From Brachybacterium sp. YJGR34 (lineage in GTDB: Bacteria > Actinomycetota > Actinomycetes > Actinomycetales > Dermabacteraceae): a stretch of DNA of 64,000 bases. The stretch spans positions 124,001 through 188,000 of the forward strand of contig NZ_PNFB01000005.1 of NCBI RefSeq assembly GCF_003347015.1. Reading direction: 5' to 3'. Shown piece after piece: positions 1-8,736 of this stretch; the first letter of the stretch is position 1; each line of letters starts with the position of its first letter. The notes under the pieces are model-generated. The model saw nothing but the letters and a program-made list of their open reading frames with translations. It made no database searches and had not been told where the DNA came from. Both the position numbers and the translations under genes were made by a program.

Positions 1-558
1 CACGGCGAGTTCACCGGTGCCCACCGCCTGCACGACAAGGGGCCGGCGATGTACGAGGACATCTATCGCGTGCCCGGTGTGGTGCGCCCGCCCGGCGGCG
101 GCCCGGCGCAGCACCGGAGGGAGTTCGCCGATCTCATCGACCTCACCGCCACCATCGGGGAGATCGCGGGAATCGCTCCCGAGCGCACCCCCGACGGCAC
201 CAGCCTCCTGCCGATCCTGCGCGGAGGGACCCCTCCGTGGCGCCGCGACTACGTCGCCGAGTTCCACGGCCACCACTTCCCCTACCCGCAGCGGATGGTC
301 GTCACCGACCGCTACAAGCTCATCGTGAATCCCGAATCCGTCAACGAGTTCTACGACCTCGTCGCCGACCCGCACGAGCTCACCAACCGCTACGGCTTCC
401 CCGAGTGCCGCGCCGAGCGCGACGCGCACCTGACCCTGCTGTATCACCGCCTGCGCGAGCGCGGAGACAACTTCTATCACTGGATGACATCGATGTATCC
501 GGTCGGTGGGAAGGACTACGACACCTCGCTCGGCTCCTTCGAGAGGAACAGATCATGA
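1..558 (+). CDS. Sulfatase, C-terminal part (gene starts before the window)
   Basis: The reading frame is open from base 1 and ends at 558, giving about 185 residues. The stretch H-R-L-H-D-K-G-P-A-M-Y-E-D-I-Y-R-V-P and the later D-R-Y-K-L-I-V-N and D-P-H-E-L-T-N-R blocks are typical of the second half of type I sulfatases (alkaline phosphatase superfamily), which remove sulfate esters from sugars or other small molecules. The N-terminal metal site and the C/S-x-P-x-R formylglycine motif lie outside the window, so the class of active site cannot be read. The stop overlaps the start of the solute-binding protein gene (ATGA), so it is co-transcribed with the importer and probably acts on the imported sulfated sugar. 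Confidence 0.9.
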   Translation, partial: HGEFTGAHRLHDKGPAMYEDIYRVPGVVRPPGGGPAQHRREFADLIDLTATIGEIAGIAPERTPDGTSLLPILRGGTPPWRRDYVAEFHGHHFPYPQRMVVTDRYKLIVNPESVNEFYDLVADPHELTNRYGFPECRAERDAHLTLLYHRLRERGDNFYHWMTSMYPVGGKDYDTSLGSFERNRS

Positions 559-1901
559 CCCCGACCACGCATTCCCGACACGCACGAGGCATCGATCGCC
601 GGCACCTGCTCGCCGGTGCCGGAGCGGCCGGCACGGCGCTGACCGCGGCCGCCTGCTCGAGCGGTCAGTCCATCGGCGGTTCCGAGGAGCCCCCGGCGGC
701 GGCGCCCTTCTTCGGAACCTACGACGGCCCCGACGTCACGATCACCTTCTGGAACGGCTTCACCGGCGGCGACGGCCCGTACATGAAGCAGCTCGTCGCC
801 GACTTCACCGAGGCGAATCCTGCGATCACCGTCGAGCAGTCGTCCCTGGAGTGGCCGGATCTCTACTCCAAGGTGGTCACCGCCACCGATGCCGGCAGCG
901 GGCCCGACGTCGCCGCGCTGCACCTCGACCAGCTCGCGAGCTTCGCCGCTCGCGGAACGATCATCCCGCTGGATGACCTCACCGCATCGCTGGACCTCAC
1001 CGAGTCCGACTTCACGCCGGCGGTCTGGCAGGGTGGCGTCTTCCAGGACCGGCGCTACGGCATCCCCCTGGACATGTTCACTCTCGCCCAGTACTGGAGC
1101 GCGCCGATGCTGGCCTCCGCGGGCCTCGAGAGCGGCCCGGTGACGGCCGGGGAGTTCGCGACCGCGACCGACTCCCTGCGGAGCTCAGGAGTGGATCACC
1201 CGTTCTGGATCTCCCCGGACAACTGGCAGATCTTCGTGAGTCTGCTGGGGCAGTTCGGTGGGACGCTCTATTCGGAGGACCGCGCCACGGTGACCTTCGG
1301 CGACGAGGCCGGCGTGAAGGCGCTGACCTGGATGTGCGACCTGGTCAGCGACGGTGTCAGCCCCTCCGATGCCACCGACCTCGCGACCGCCTTCAAGAAC
1401 GGCTCCTCGGCGATGATCCACGAGCTGCTGTGGCTGATCAACGACATCGCGGACACCGCCGAGGACATGGAGTACGGGATCGGCCCCTTCCCGACGATCG
1501 GCGACGAGCCCGGAGTGTTCGCCAATTCTCATCACTTCGCCCTCACCAAGCAGGCCGACGCCGACGAGGACCGCGGCCAAGCCGCACGGATGTTCATCTC
1601 CTGGATGAGCGAGAACTCCGCGACCTGGGCGGGCTCGGGGAACATCCCCGCGCGGGCTTCCGCCCGAGAGGACGAGGCCTTCACGGACGGGCGCCAAGCA
1701 GCACTCGCCACCGACGATGTGCTCGACAGCTACCTCTTCCTCCAGCAGGTGCCCGGCTCCCGCGAGATCGCAGCGGACAGCTACCAGCGGGCCGTGAGCC
1801 GCGCGGTGCTCGGTGAGGAGGAGCCCGAGGCGGCTCTCGCCTCCGCGGTCACCACCGCCCAGGAGATGCTCGACCGCAACCGCGAACTCTACGACTTCTG
1901 A
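555..1901 (+). CDS. Sugar ABC transporter solute-binding lipoprotein
   Basis: A 448-residue family 1 extracellular solute-binding protein. The N-terminus carries a twin-arginine-like start (D-R-R-H-L-L-A-G), a hydrophobic run and a lipobox ending T-A-A-A-C, so it should be exported and lipid-anchored. The mature part has the usual pattern of CUT1 binding proteins (I-T-F-W-N-G-F near the start, later Y-G-I-P-L-D). The start at 555 overlaps the sulfatase stop. It heads an importer with the two permeases at 1961 and 2927, followed by a GH51 arabinofuranosidase, so an arabinose-containing, possibly sulfated oligosaccharide is a reasonable guess for the ligand. No ATPase gene is present. Confidence 0.9.
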   Translation: MTPTTHSRHARGIDRRHLLAGAGAAGTALTAAACSSGQSIGGSEEPPAAAPFFGTYDGPDVTITFWNGFTGGDGPYMKQLVADFTEANPAITVEQSSLEWPDLYSKVVTATDAGSGPDVAALHLDQLASFAARGTIIPLDDLTASLDLTESDFTPAVWQGGVFQDRRYGIPLDMFTLAQYWSAPMLASAGLESGPVTAGEFATATDSLRSSGVDHPFWISPDNWQIFVSLLGQFGGTLYSEDRATVTFGDEAGVKALTWMCDLVSDGVSPSDATDLATAFKNGSSAMIHELLWLINDIADTAEDMEYGIGPFPTIGDEPGVFANSHHFALTKQADADEDRGQAARMFISWMSENSATWAGSGNIPARASAREDEAFTDGRQAALATDDVLDSYLFLQQVPGSREIAADSYQRAVSRAVLGEEEPEAALASAVTTAQEMLDRNRELYDF

Positions 1902-1960
1902 TGCGAGCGCCCGTGCGGGCCCCCACGACCAGGCGGGAGACCGCCGAGAGGAGAGAATCG

Positions 1961-2923
1961 ATGAGCAGCGCCGCTCCGAGTCTCAGTCCACCCCGCCGCG
2001 ATTCCCCCGTGGCCGCCGGGGGTGCGCGCCGGCACCTCCGCTCGGGAAGCCCCGTGACGCCCTACCTGTTCCTCGGTCCCTTCCTGATCCTGTTCACGGT
2101 GTTCGTCCTCGCACCGATCCTCGTGCTCGCGTGGTCCAGCACCCGCCAATGGATCCTGGGCTTCGACAGCGGCGGGTTCGTGGGCTGGGCGAACTACGCG
2201 TCGCTGCTCAGCGGTGAGGGCGTGCTGTCCGAGGAGTTCTGGCGGGGCATGCGTGTGACGGCGATCTTCACCGTCCTGTCCGTGCCCCTGCTGGTGACGA
2301 TCCCCTTCGCGCTCGCTCTGCTGCTGAACCTCCGCTTCCGGGGCCGCACGGTGTTCCGGGCCCTCTACTTCGCCCCCTACGTCCTGGGCGTGGCCGTGGT
2401 GGGCGTGCTCTGGCACTTCCTGCTCGACGCGCAGGTGGGCCCCGTGAATCACCTGCTGGGAGCTCTCGGTCTGCCGGACTCGATCGCGTGGACCACCTCG
2501 CTGCCGGCCGCCTGGGTGTCCCTGGTGGGAGTGACCGTGTGGTGGACCGTCGGCTTCAACGCCGTCATCTACCTGGCCGCCCTGCAGGAGGTGCCCGCGG
2601 AGCTGTACGAGGCGGCCCGCGTCGACGGCGCCGGAGCGTGGCGCCGGCTGTGGACGGTGACGATCCCGCACATGCACCGCGTGCTGCAGTTCGTCGTCGT
2701 CATCACGATCATCGCCTCGGCCAACATGTACGGGCAATCGGCGCTGATCACGAACGAGCAGCCGGGCGGCGCGACGCGCACCGCGATCGGCTACATCGCC
2801 CAGACCGGCATGCAGTCCTACGACATCGGGATGGCCAGCGCCATGAGCATGGCCCTGGCCCTCTGCCTGATCCTCGCGAGCCTGCTGGTCAACCAGCTCT
2901 TCCGCTTCGTGGGAAAGGTGTAG
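1961..2923 (+). CDS. Sugar ABC transporter permease (MalF-like)
   Basis: A 320-residue inner-membrane permease of the CUT1 carbohydrate uptake family. Six hydrophobic segments can be picked out from P-Y-L-F-L-G-P to the C-terminus, and the cytoplasmic EAA loop that docks on the ATPase reads E-A-A-R-V-D-G-A-G. An upstream in-frame ATG at 1901 exists, but the ATG at 1961 has a purine-rich GAGAGGAGAG site just before it and gives a normal-length N-terminus, so I chose 1961. It pairs with the permease starting at 2927, three bases after its stop. Confidence 0.9.
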   Translation: MSSAAPSLSPPRRDSPVAAGGARRHLRSGSPVTPYLFLGPFLILFTVFVLAPILVLAWSSTRQWILGFDSGGFVGWANYASLLSGEGVLSEEFWRGMRVTAIFTVLSVPLLVTIPFALALLLNLRFRGRTVFRALYFAPYVLGVAVVGVLWHFLLDAQVGPVNHLLGALGLPDSIAWTTSLPAAWVSLVGVTVWWTVGFNAVIYLAALQEVPAELYEAARVDGAGAWRRLWTVTIPHMHRVLQFVVVITIIASANMYGQSALITNEQPGGATRTAIGYIAQTGMQSYDIGMASAMSMALALCLILASLLVNQLFRFVGKV

Positions 2924-2926
2924 ACC

Positions 2927-3781
2927 ATGAGCGCCGTCCTTCCGACTCGTCGTCGCCCCCTGCAGCCCCGGCGCATCGCCCTGTGGGTCCTGATCATCGC
3001 GCTGACCGCCGTGTTCGCCATGCCGCTGCTGTACATGCTCTCCACCGCCTTCAAGACCCCGGCCGAATCGGTCTCCCCGGACTTCCGGATCTGGCCGCAG
3101 GAGCCGACTCTCGGTGCGTTCCGGCAGATCCTGGGCGACGACTCGGTTCCCGTCCTGCGCTGGGTGGGCAACAGCCTCCTGGTCGCGGTCGCGCATTCCG
3201 CCCTGACCGTCACGCTGGCCGTCCTGGCCGCCTATGCCCTGGCGCGCATGGAGTTCCGCGGGAGACGGCTGATGATGGGCGCCATCCTCGCGACCATGTT
3301 CGTGCCAGCCGTGGTGATGCTCATCCCGCACTTCCTCATCGTGAACTCGCTGGGCTGGCTGAACTCCTACGCGGCACTCATCATCCCGGGGGCCGCCGGT
3401 GCGTTCGGCGTGTTCTTCCTGCGGCAGTTCTTCGCCGGGATACCGCGGGAGCTCGAGGAGGCCGCGATCGTGGACGGCTGCACCCAGTGGTCCACCTTCG
3501 CGCGGATCATGCTGCCTCTGGCCCGTCCGGCCATCGCCACCCTGGTGGTGCTCTCGTTCCTTTCCAGCTGGAACGACTATCTCTGGCCCGTGTACGTGCT
3601 GTTCAGCGGCGATATGCAGACGCTGCCCTCCGGTCTGCGGCTGCTGCAGGCGGAGAACACCACCCGCTACGACGTGATGATGGCCGGAGCGGTCATCGCC
3701 AGCGTCCCCGTCCTGGCCCTGTACGTCGCCGCCCAGCGCTGGATCATCGAGGGCGTCTCGACCAGCGGCATCAAGGGCTGA
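2927..3781 (+). CDS. Sugar ABC transporter permease (MalG-like)
   Basis: A 284-residue CUT1 permease of the MalG type: a short cytoplasmic N-terminus, a first membrane segment (A-L-W-V-L-I-I-A-L-T), the family's A-F-K-T-P stretch after it, and an EAA loop reading E-A-A-I-V-D-G-C. The C-terminal I-K-G end is typical of MalG-like permeases. It is translated directly after the MalF-like partner and precedes the GH51 gene by 25 bases, so it belongs to one operon with the sulfatase, binding protein and glycosidase. Confidence 0.9.
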   Translation: MSAVLPTRRRPLQPRRIALWVLIIALTAVFAMPLLYMLSTAFKTPAESVSPDFRIWPQEPTLGAFRQILGDDSVPVLRWVGNSLLVAVAHSALTVTLAVLAAYALARMEFRGRRLMMGAILATMFVPAVVMLIPHFLIVNSLGWLNSYAALIIPGAAGAFGVFFLRQFFAGIPRELEEAAIVDGCTQWSTFARIMLPLARPAIATLVVLSFLSSWNDYLWPVYVLFSGDMQTLPSGLRLLQAENTTRYDVMMAGAVIASVPVLALYVAAQRWIIEGVSTSGIKG

Positions 3782-3806
3782 CCCTCAATCCTCCCGAAAG
3801 GACATC

Positions 3807-5456
3807 ATGACTCTCCACGCTCGCATCGACATCACCGACGACTCCACCGCCGCGGCCTCGGACCGGGCCATCGACCCGATGGTCTACGGTCACTTCCTCG
3901 AATCGGCGTTCTTCCACAACATCGAGGGCGGAGTCTTCGACGAAGGCTCGCCGCTGTCGGTGGCCGGCGACGGCCCTCTGGCCGGATGCCGCCAGGACGT
4001 CATCGACGCCTGCCGGGAGCTGGGCATGCCGGTGGTGCGCTGGCCCGGCGGGAACTTCACCTCCGCGTACTGGTGGCAGGACGGCACGGGACCTCGCGAT
4101 GATCGCCCTCGCCGGCTCGAGCTGGCGTGGGGGAGCGAGGAGTCCAACCGCTTCGGCACCCCGGAGTTCCTGGCCTGGTGCGAGGCGACCGGCGCCACGC
4201 CCTATCTCGCCCACTCGTGCCGCAGCGTCGATGACGCCGTGCGCTGGGCCGAGTACTGCAACAGCCCCGGGGACACGGAGCTGACCCGGCGGCGTGCGGC
4301 CGACGGCATCGACCCGGCCCGCCCGGTCCCGATCTGGGGCCTCGGCAACGAGGTCTGGGGCCCCTGGCAGATGGGGCATCGCAGCGTCGAGCGCTACGCC
4401 GAGGACGCTCGCGAGCATGCCCGCTTCCTGCGGGCGGTGGACCCGTCGATCGAGTTCGTCGCCGTGGGGCTCGACGACGACCGCTGGACCGAGGTGGTCG
4501 TGCGGGAGCTCGGCGAGGTGGCCCGGTGGTTCTCCGTCCACGCCTACGGGGCGGGATTCCATCTCGTGGATCCCTCCCGCGAGGAGTTCGATGCCATCGT
4601 CTCCCAGGCGGTCCACTTCGAGCACGTGCTGCAGGACTTCTCGCGGACGCTCGCCGCCGCCGCGGACCGTCACGGCATCACGAGTCCGGTGGAGATCGCG
4701 CTGGACGAGTGGAACATGCGCCACTACGAGCCGCGCACCTGGGGCGCTCCGCTCCCCGGGGCCGACGGCGGCACCGCCCCGCGGGACACCACCGGACCCG
4801 CCGATCCGCCCGGCACCGCAGGAGAGAACGGCTGGCGGGTCAACCGCTACTCACCGCGCACCCTCGCCGACGCGCTGTTCTACTCCGGGGTGTTCCACGC
4901 CATCCACCGCACCGCCACCCGCGACGTGCCCGTGACCATGGCGAACACCGTCAACCTCGTCAACGCCAACGGGCTGCTGGCTGTGCGCGAGGACGGCCTG
5001 GTGCGCTCGGCCACCTTCCACGTCTGGGACCTCTACCTCAACCACTTCGGCACCCGCCCGCTGCCCGTGCGCGCTCTCAGCCCCTCCATCACCCAGCCCG
5101 TGCGGCGGGAGCAGGGCTGGGGCGGTGAGGCGCAGTGCACGAGCTCGCCCGTCGCCGTCCCGGTGCTGGATGTCAGCGCCTCCGCCTCGGCCGACGGATC
5201 GCGCCGCTACGCGGCGATCATCAATCGCTCCGCGGATCAGGACGTGCGCACCGTCCTCGTCGTGGAGGGGGAGACGGTCGAGGGAGCGGTCACCGTGCGG
5301 ACCCTCGGGGCGGAGGCACAGGACCTGTTCGCTGCGAACACCGTCGACGCGCCCGAGGCGGTGAGCATCCGGGAGGGCTCGGCGACGCTGCGTGGTGGCG
5401 AGGTGACCGTCCCCGCCCATGCGGTGACGATCCTGGAGTGGGGGAGCGGGCGCTGA
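3807..5456 (+). CDS. GH51 alpha-L-arabinofuranosidase, intracellular
   Basis: A 549-residue glycoside hydrolase of family GH51, which releases terminal arabinofuranose from arabinan or arabinoxylan oligosaccharides. Family hallmarks are visible: R-W-P-G-G-N-F at about 78-84, the acid/base Glu182 in G-L-G-N-E-V-W-G, and the nucleophile Glu301 in A-L-D-E-W-N-M. The length is normal for the family. There is no signal peptide, so the substrate is probably cleaved after import by the permeases encoded just upstream. A GAAAGGA site precedes the ATG. Within GH51, specificities vary, so the exact sugar is an inference. Confidence 0.92.
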   Translation: MTLHARIDITDDSTAAASDRAIDPMVYGHFLESAFFHNIEGGVFDEGSPLSVAGDGPLAGCRQDVIDACRELGMPVVRWPGGNFTSAYWWQDGTGPRDDRPRRLELAWGSEESNRFGTPEFLAWCEATGATPYLAHSCRSVDDAVRWAEYCNSPGDTELTRRRAADGIDPARPVPIWGLGNEVWGPWQMGHRSVERYAEDAREHARFLRAVDPSIEFVAVGLDDDRWTEVVVRELGEVARWFSVHAYGAGFHLVDPSREEFDAIVSQAVHFEHVLQDFSRTLAAAADRHGITSPVEIALDEWNMRHYEPRTWGAPLPGADGGTAPRDTTGPADPPGTAGENGWRVNRYSPRTLADALFYSGVFHAIHRTATRDVPVTMANTVNLVNANGLLAVREDGLVRSATFHVWDLYLNHFGTRPLPVRALSPSITQPVRREQGWGGEAQCTSSPVAVPVLDVSASASADGSRRYAAIINRSADQDVRTVLVVEGETVEGAVTVRTLGAEAQDLFAANTVDAPEAVSIREGSATLRGGEVTVPAHAVTILEWGSGR

Positions 5457-5470
5457 GAGACTTCCATCGT

Positions 5471-5484
5471 CCGATGCGGATCGG
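5471..5484. terminator. Small hairpin between convergent genes
   Basis: A perfect five-base inverted repeat (CCGAT, loop GCGG, ATCGG) follows the GH51 gene and is trailed by AAAGTTC. It lies between convergent transcripts. The stem is short and there is no T-run, so this is a weak terminator candidate. Confidence 0.25.
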
Positions 5485-5558
5485 AAAGTTCTCCCAGGAC
5501 GCTTCCCGCGAGAGACTCGCCGTCATCGCGCGTCATCCCTTCGGCCCGAGCGATCGGC

Positions 5559-7295
5559 TCAGTCGTTCGCGCGCCGAGTTCTCAGCACGCGACGGAACCG
5601 CTCCCGGAGCGCCGGATCCACCACATACAGATACGTCCCCCGCATCCCACGGGTCAGCAGCACCCGGTAGATGTTGGTGATGTACTGCAGGAGATCCTCG
5701 TCGGTCGTGTCCCGCCCGCGCATCCGGTTGTTCTGCTTGCCCTTCTTGTCGAAGTAGCTGTCCCGGTCGGCGGCGAGGTGACCGGTCTCCGGGTCGACGT
5801 ACAGGTCCGCTCCGATGATCACACCGGCGTAGTTGAGGTCGTAGCCCTGCACGGTGTGGATCGACCCGACCTCCTCGAGCGATGTCTTCGAGGCGATCCA
5901 GTCGACGTCGGTCCGGTTCCAGTCCAGGCTCACGCCGTCGAGAACGATGTCGTGCTCGCCGGACTTCTTCCTGCTGCGCCACGGCCAGGCGTAGCCGGCG
6001 ACGAGGCGGGCCAGGCCGTGCTCGGCATCGCGTTCGCGGATGCGTTCATGCATGGCTCCGAGATCGTCGAACAGCTCGACCTCGTAGTCACGGAGGTCCG
6101 GAGGCGAGGAGGGCGGCTGATCGGAGATCATCGCCCGTGCGAAGTCGAGGTACTCCTTGCCGCCCTTGACGCGCATCTGCGTATCGAGCGGGTACCACCG
6201 GCGCGACGTCCTGGCCTCGGCGACGACCCGCTCGAACACCTCGGGTTCGATGTCGGCGGGCCGCACGCTCTGGGCGGTGTCCAGCAGGAGGATCGTGTGG
6301 CGGGCCTTCGAGCGGATCCAGTCGAGCTGGTTCAGCGAGTCGTCGTCGGTGCCGAACAGATCGTTCGTGATCCTGGCGAAGCGCGCCGTCAGCGTGCCAT
6401 GGGACTGCGAGGCGCGCTGTGTCAGGCGATGCGCCTCGTCGACGATCAGCACGTCGAACTGTCCGTCGGTCTCTGCCGCCTCGTACGGGGTGAGCACGCT
6501 GGCGTCGCGCAGGGCGGGGACCTTCTTGAAGACCTTGCCGATCGAGATGCGCAGCGACTTCTGGGGGACCACCAGGCCGATGCGCAGGTCCTGGAAGCGC
6601 TCACGATTGCCCTCGACGAAGAGGTCGGAGAACATCGAATCCCCTTCGATCTCATCCGTCGGGTCGAAGTCGGCGAGGTCACGCAGGAGCTTCATGAGGT
6701 GGATGCCGACGATGGTCTTGCCGGTGCCGGGGTCTCCCTGGATCACCGCGAGGGTCCGGTCGGTGCGGGGCAGGTCCTCGACCAGGCCCTCCATGATGTC
6801 CAGCACGGCGGCACCCTGCTCGTGGTTCAGCGCCTTGTACGGCGAGAGCTTGAAGAGGTCCGTGTTCTCGATCTGCGGGATCGAGCGATGGAAGTACCCG
6901 CGGACGCGGAGCTCCTCGAAGACCTCCTTGAACGTCTCGGTGTACTCGCTGCGCTGGTAGTAGTCCTGGTTCGTGATGCCCTCGTTGAGGTTGAGCACCT
7001 CGTAGCGGCCGTCGCCGCTCAGCAGGCGGATGAGGAAGGACTCCAGGTCGAGGCAGGCGGAGCCGTTGAACCGGTCGTCGAAGACGACCCTGACCTCGCG
7101 CAGGTGCTGCTTCTTCGCGGACTTCAGGTGCTGGCGCATCCGTCGTTCGACGTTGCCGGTCTCGCCCACATAGATGTCGCGGCCGTCCTCGAGCAGATAG
7201 ACCACCGGCCAGTTGTCGAACCGGGGGATGCGCTCACGAGCATCGGAGACGGCGTCGGCCGTGAACTCCAGCTCCTCGATCTCAAAGCCGGTCAT
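5559..7295 (-). CDS. GIY-YIG nuclease domain fused to DUF2075 helicase-like ATPase
   Basis: A 578-residue protein. Residues 31-58 hold a GIY-YIG-type nuclease or DNA-binding module (V-V-Y-L-L-E-D-G then I-Y-V-G-E-T-G-N with R52 and H56 following). Residues 150-570 are a DUF2075 ATPase, related to the C-terminal helicase-like part of Schlafen proteins: Walker A G-D-P-G-T-G-K-T at 187-194, Walker B V-D-E-A-H-R at 285-290, a sensor strand I-L-L-L-D-T-A-Q-S, the motif H-T-V-Q-G-Y-D-L at 480-487 and L-L-T-R-G-M-R-G near 546-553. It overlaps the end of the MazG-like gene by 14 bases, so the two form an operon. Its role is not known; a DNA-damage or anti-phage function is an inference from the domain mix. 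Confidence 0.85.
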   Translation of the reverse strand: MTGFEIEELEFTADAVSDARERIPRFDNWPVVYLLEDGRDIYVGETGNVERRMRQHLKSAKKQHLREVRVVFDDRFNGSACLDLESFLIRLLSGDGRYEVLNLNEGITNQDYYQRSEYTETFKEVFEELRVRGYFHRSIPQIENTDLFKLSPYKALNHEQGAAVLDIMEGLVEDLPRTDRTLAVIQGDPGTGKTIVGIHLMKLLRDLADFDPTDEIEGDSMFSDLFVEGNRERFQDLRIGLVVPQKSLRISIGKVFKKVPALRDASVLTPYEAAETDGQFDVLIVDEAHRLTQRASQSHGTLTARFARITNDLFGTDDDSLNQLDWIRSKARHTILLLDTAQSVRPADIEPEVFERVVAEARTSRRWYPLDTQMRVKGGKEYLDFARAMISDQPPSSPPDLRDYEVELFDDLGAMHERIRERDAEHGLARLVAGYAWPWRSRKKSGEHDIVLDGVSLDWNRTDVDWIASKTSLEEVGSIHTVQGYDLNYAGVIIGADLYVDPETGHLAADRDSYFDKKGKQNNRMRGRDTTDEDLLQYITNIYRVLLTRGMRGTYLYVVDPALRERFRRVLRTRRAND

Positions 7296-7602
7296 ACTTC
7301 GTGCTCCGACCTCTGGCTTTCTCCACCGGGTACTTCTGGCCCGTCCGCTCGAGCTTCGCCCGCACGATCTGCTCGGGGTCCAGGCCCAGCCGGTCAGCGA
7401 GGAGCAGTGCGTAGGTGAGGACGTCGGCGAGCTCGCCGGCGACCTCGTCGACGTCGGCCTGGCTGTTCCACTGGTAGCACTCGAGCAGCTCGCCGGCCTC
7501 GATGCTGATCGACTTCGCGAGGTTCTCCGGCGTGTGGAACTGCTGCCAGTCGCGCTCGGCCATGAACGCTCGCAGGGTCTCGATGAGCGGTTCGTCGGTC
7601 AC
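7282..7602 (-). CDS. MazG-like nucleotide pyrophosphohydrolase
   Basis: A 106-residue all-alpha NTP pyrophosphohydrolase of the small MazG/RS21-C6 type, which cleaves nucleoside triphosphates to the monophosphate and pyrophosphate. The metal-binding pattern is present: I-E-A-G-E-L-L-E-C-Y-Q-W and, further on, V-A-G-E-L-A-D-V-L-T-Y. The start is a GTG at 7602; six bases before it lies TAGGTT, a good -10 box, so the message may be leaderless. Its stop overlaps the start of the GIY-YIG/DUF2075 gene, so both products are made together. Whether it cleans up damaged nucleotides or depletes nucleotides during stress cannot be told from sequence. Confidence 0.88.
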   Translation of the reverse strand: MTDEPLIETLRAFMAERDWQQFHTPENLAKSISIEAGELLECYQWNSQADVDEVAGELADVLTYALLLADRLGLDPEQIVRAKLERTGQKYPVEKARGRSTKYDRL

Positions 7603-7608
7603 GATGCC

Positions 7609-7614
7609 AACCTA
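7609..7614 (-). promoter_or_regulatory. -10 box of probable leaderless mazG-like transcript
   Basis: TAGGTT on the minus strand is separated by six bases (GGCATC) from the GTG start at 7602. This spacing places the transcription start on the start codon. No convincing -35 box or Shine-Dalgarno site is seen. Confidence 0.5.
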
Positions 7615-7680
7615 GCACCGGGCTGCCGACCATCTCCCCAGGTCGTTCTGGGTAGGTGGGCCGGAGCGACCGAGCAGGTC

Positions 7681-8652
7681 TCACCCCGCCGCCCCATCCT
7701 TCCCCAACGCATACCGCGCCGAGTCCACATCCGTGATCACCACATCCGCCAGCCCGGACCGCAGCACGGCCAGCACCGCATCATGCTTCCCCGCCCCGCC
7801 GCCCAGCGCGATCCGCTGTGGCACCGCCTCCAGCTCGGCCGGCGAGATCCCGATCAGCCGCTCGCCCAGCGCCTCGACCACGCCGCCGTCGGCGTCCAGC
7901 AGGGTCGCGCCGATCTCGGCGACGGTCTCCTCGACGAGGTGGAGGTCCCCGTAGTCGGCCACCTGCCGGGCCAACAGGGAGGCGTCCGGCCAGCCGCCGA
8001 TCGTGAGGTAAGCCTGCGAGATCCGGCGGAACCGCTGCACGGTCCGCCGGAGGGAGGGGTGGGCGAGGAGCGTGCGGGCGGACTGCTCGTCGGCGAGGAT
8101 CGGGGCGTAGAGCGGATAGGTCTCCCCGCCCGCGGCGCGGCCCAGCCGCAGCACCGCCTCCACGCCGTCCTCGAGCCGTGAGGTGCCCACACCGGTCAGC
8201 TGGACGACGTCGGCCATCGGCAGCGACTCCACCCGGCGCGAGGCTTCCACGAGGGTGCGGCCGGGGGTGACGCCGATGATGTCGCCGTCGGCCACGGTGT
8301 CCTCGAGGAAGGTGGCCGTGACGGCCGCGATCGCCTGCCGCACGTCCTCCTCCGTCGTTCCCGGCACCGCGACCACCAGTGCGGAGCGCAGCGAGAACTG
8401 CGCGGCGAGCTGCGTGGACAGCGAGATGTCCAAGGGGTTGGTGAGTGCGGCCCGCACCTCCACCAGCCCCAGCTCGCGGGCCCGCTTGATCATCCGTGAG
8501 ACGGCGAAGCGTGAGAGGGACACCTCCTCGGCGATCTCGAGGATGGGGCGCCCCTCGCCCAGGTGCTGGACGGCGACGTAGGCGTGCAGCACCTGGCTCT
8601 GCAGATCCATCGGCGTGCTCATATGTGCACTAGTTCCATGGGGTGCGCTCAT
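7681..8652 (-). CDS. SorC/DeoR-type sugar-responsive transcriptional regulator
   Basis: A 323-residue regulator: an N-terminal helix-turn-helix (I-L-E-I-A-E-E-V-S-L-S-R-F-A-V-S-R-M-I at about 38-56) followed by a SorC effector domain with I-G-V-T-P-G-R-T and a late I-A-L-G-G-G-A-G-K-H-D-A-V that resembles the sugar-phosphate binding loop of the family. It is divergent from the importer at 8737, which it probably controls. Two starts are possible: ATG 8652, with GAGAGG eight bases ahead, or ATG 8622. The longer form is listed because of its ribosome site, but a palindrome at 8615-8630 would then lie inside the coding region. Confidence 0.88.
   Translation of the reverse strand: MSAPHGTSAHMSTPMDLQSQVLHAYVAVQHLGEGRPILEIAEEVSLSRFAVSRMIKRARELGLVEVRAALTNPLDISLSTQLAAQFSLRSALVVAVPGTTEEDVRQAIAAVTATFLEDTVADGDIIGVTPGRTLVEASRRVESLPMADVVQLTGVGTSRLEDGVEAVLRLGRAAGGETYPLYAPILADEQSARTLLAHPSLRRTVQRFRRISQAYLTIGGWPDASLLARQVADYGDLHLVEETVAEIGATLLDADGGVVEALGERLIGISPAELEAVPQRIALGGGAGKHDAVLAVLRSGLADVVITDVDSARYALGKDGAAG
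8615..8630. promoter_or_regulatory. Near-palindrome, possible SorC operator
   Basis: GTGCTCATATGTGCAC has GTGC/GCAC arms around an ATAT core. A related GCTCATGTGG block follows at 8647-8656, just before TAGCCT at 8658-8663, a possible -10 box for the importer on the plus strand. The location between the divergent regulator and importer fits an operator, but no binding data can be read from sequence. Confidence 0.4.
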
Positions 8653-8736
8653 GTGGTTAGCCTCTCATGCAGACCGTGAGCACGTCACCGAGCGGCGTCG
8701 TCCCGCCCGCCGCGCGTTGTCCAAAGGAGGACACAC

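Noticed and set aside
5778..7418. Long open frame on the plus strand opposite the GIY-YIG/DUF2075 gene
   Set aside because: It is a shadow of the high-GC coding strand; its translation is low-complexity and has no domain, while the minus-strand protein has complete motifs.
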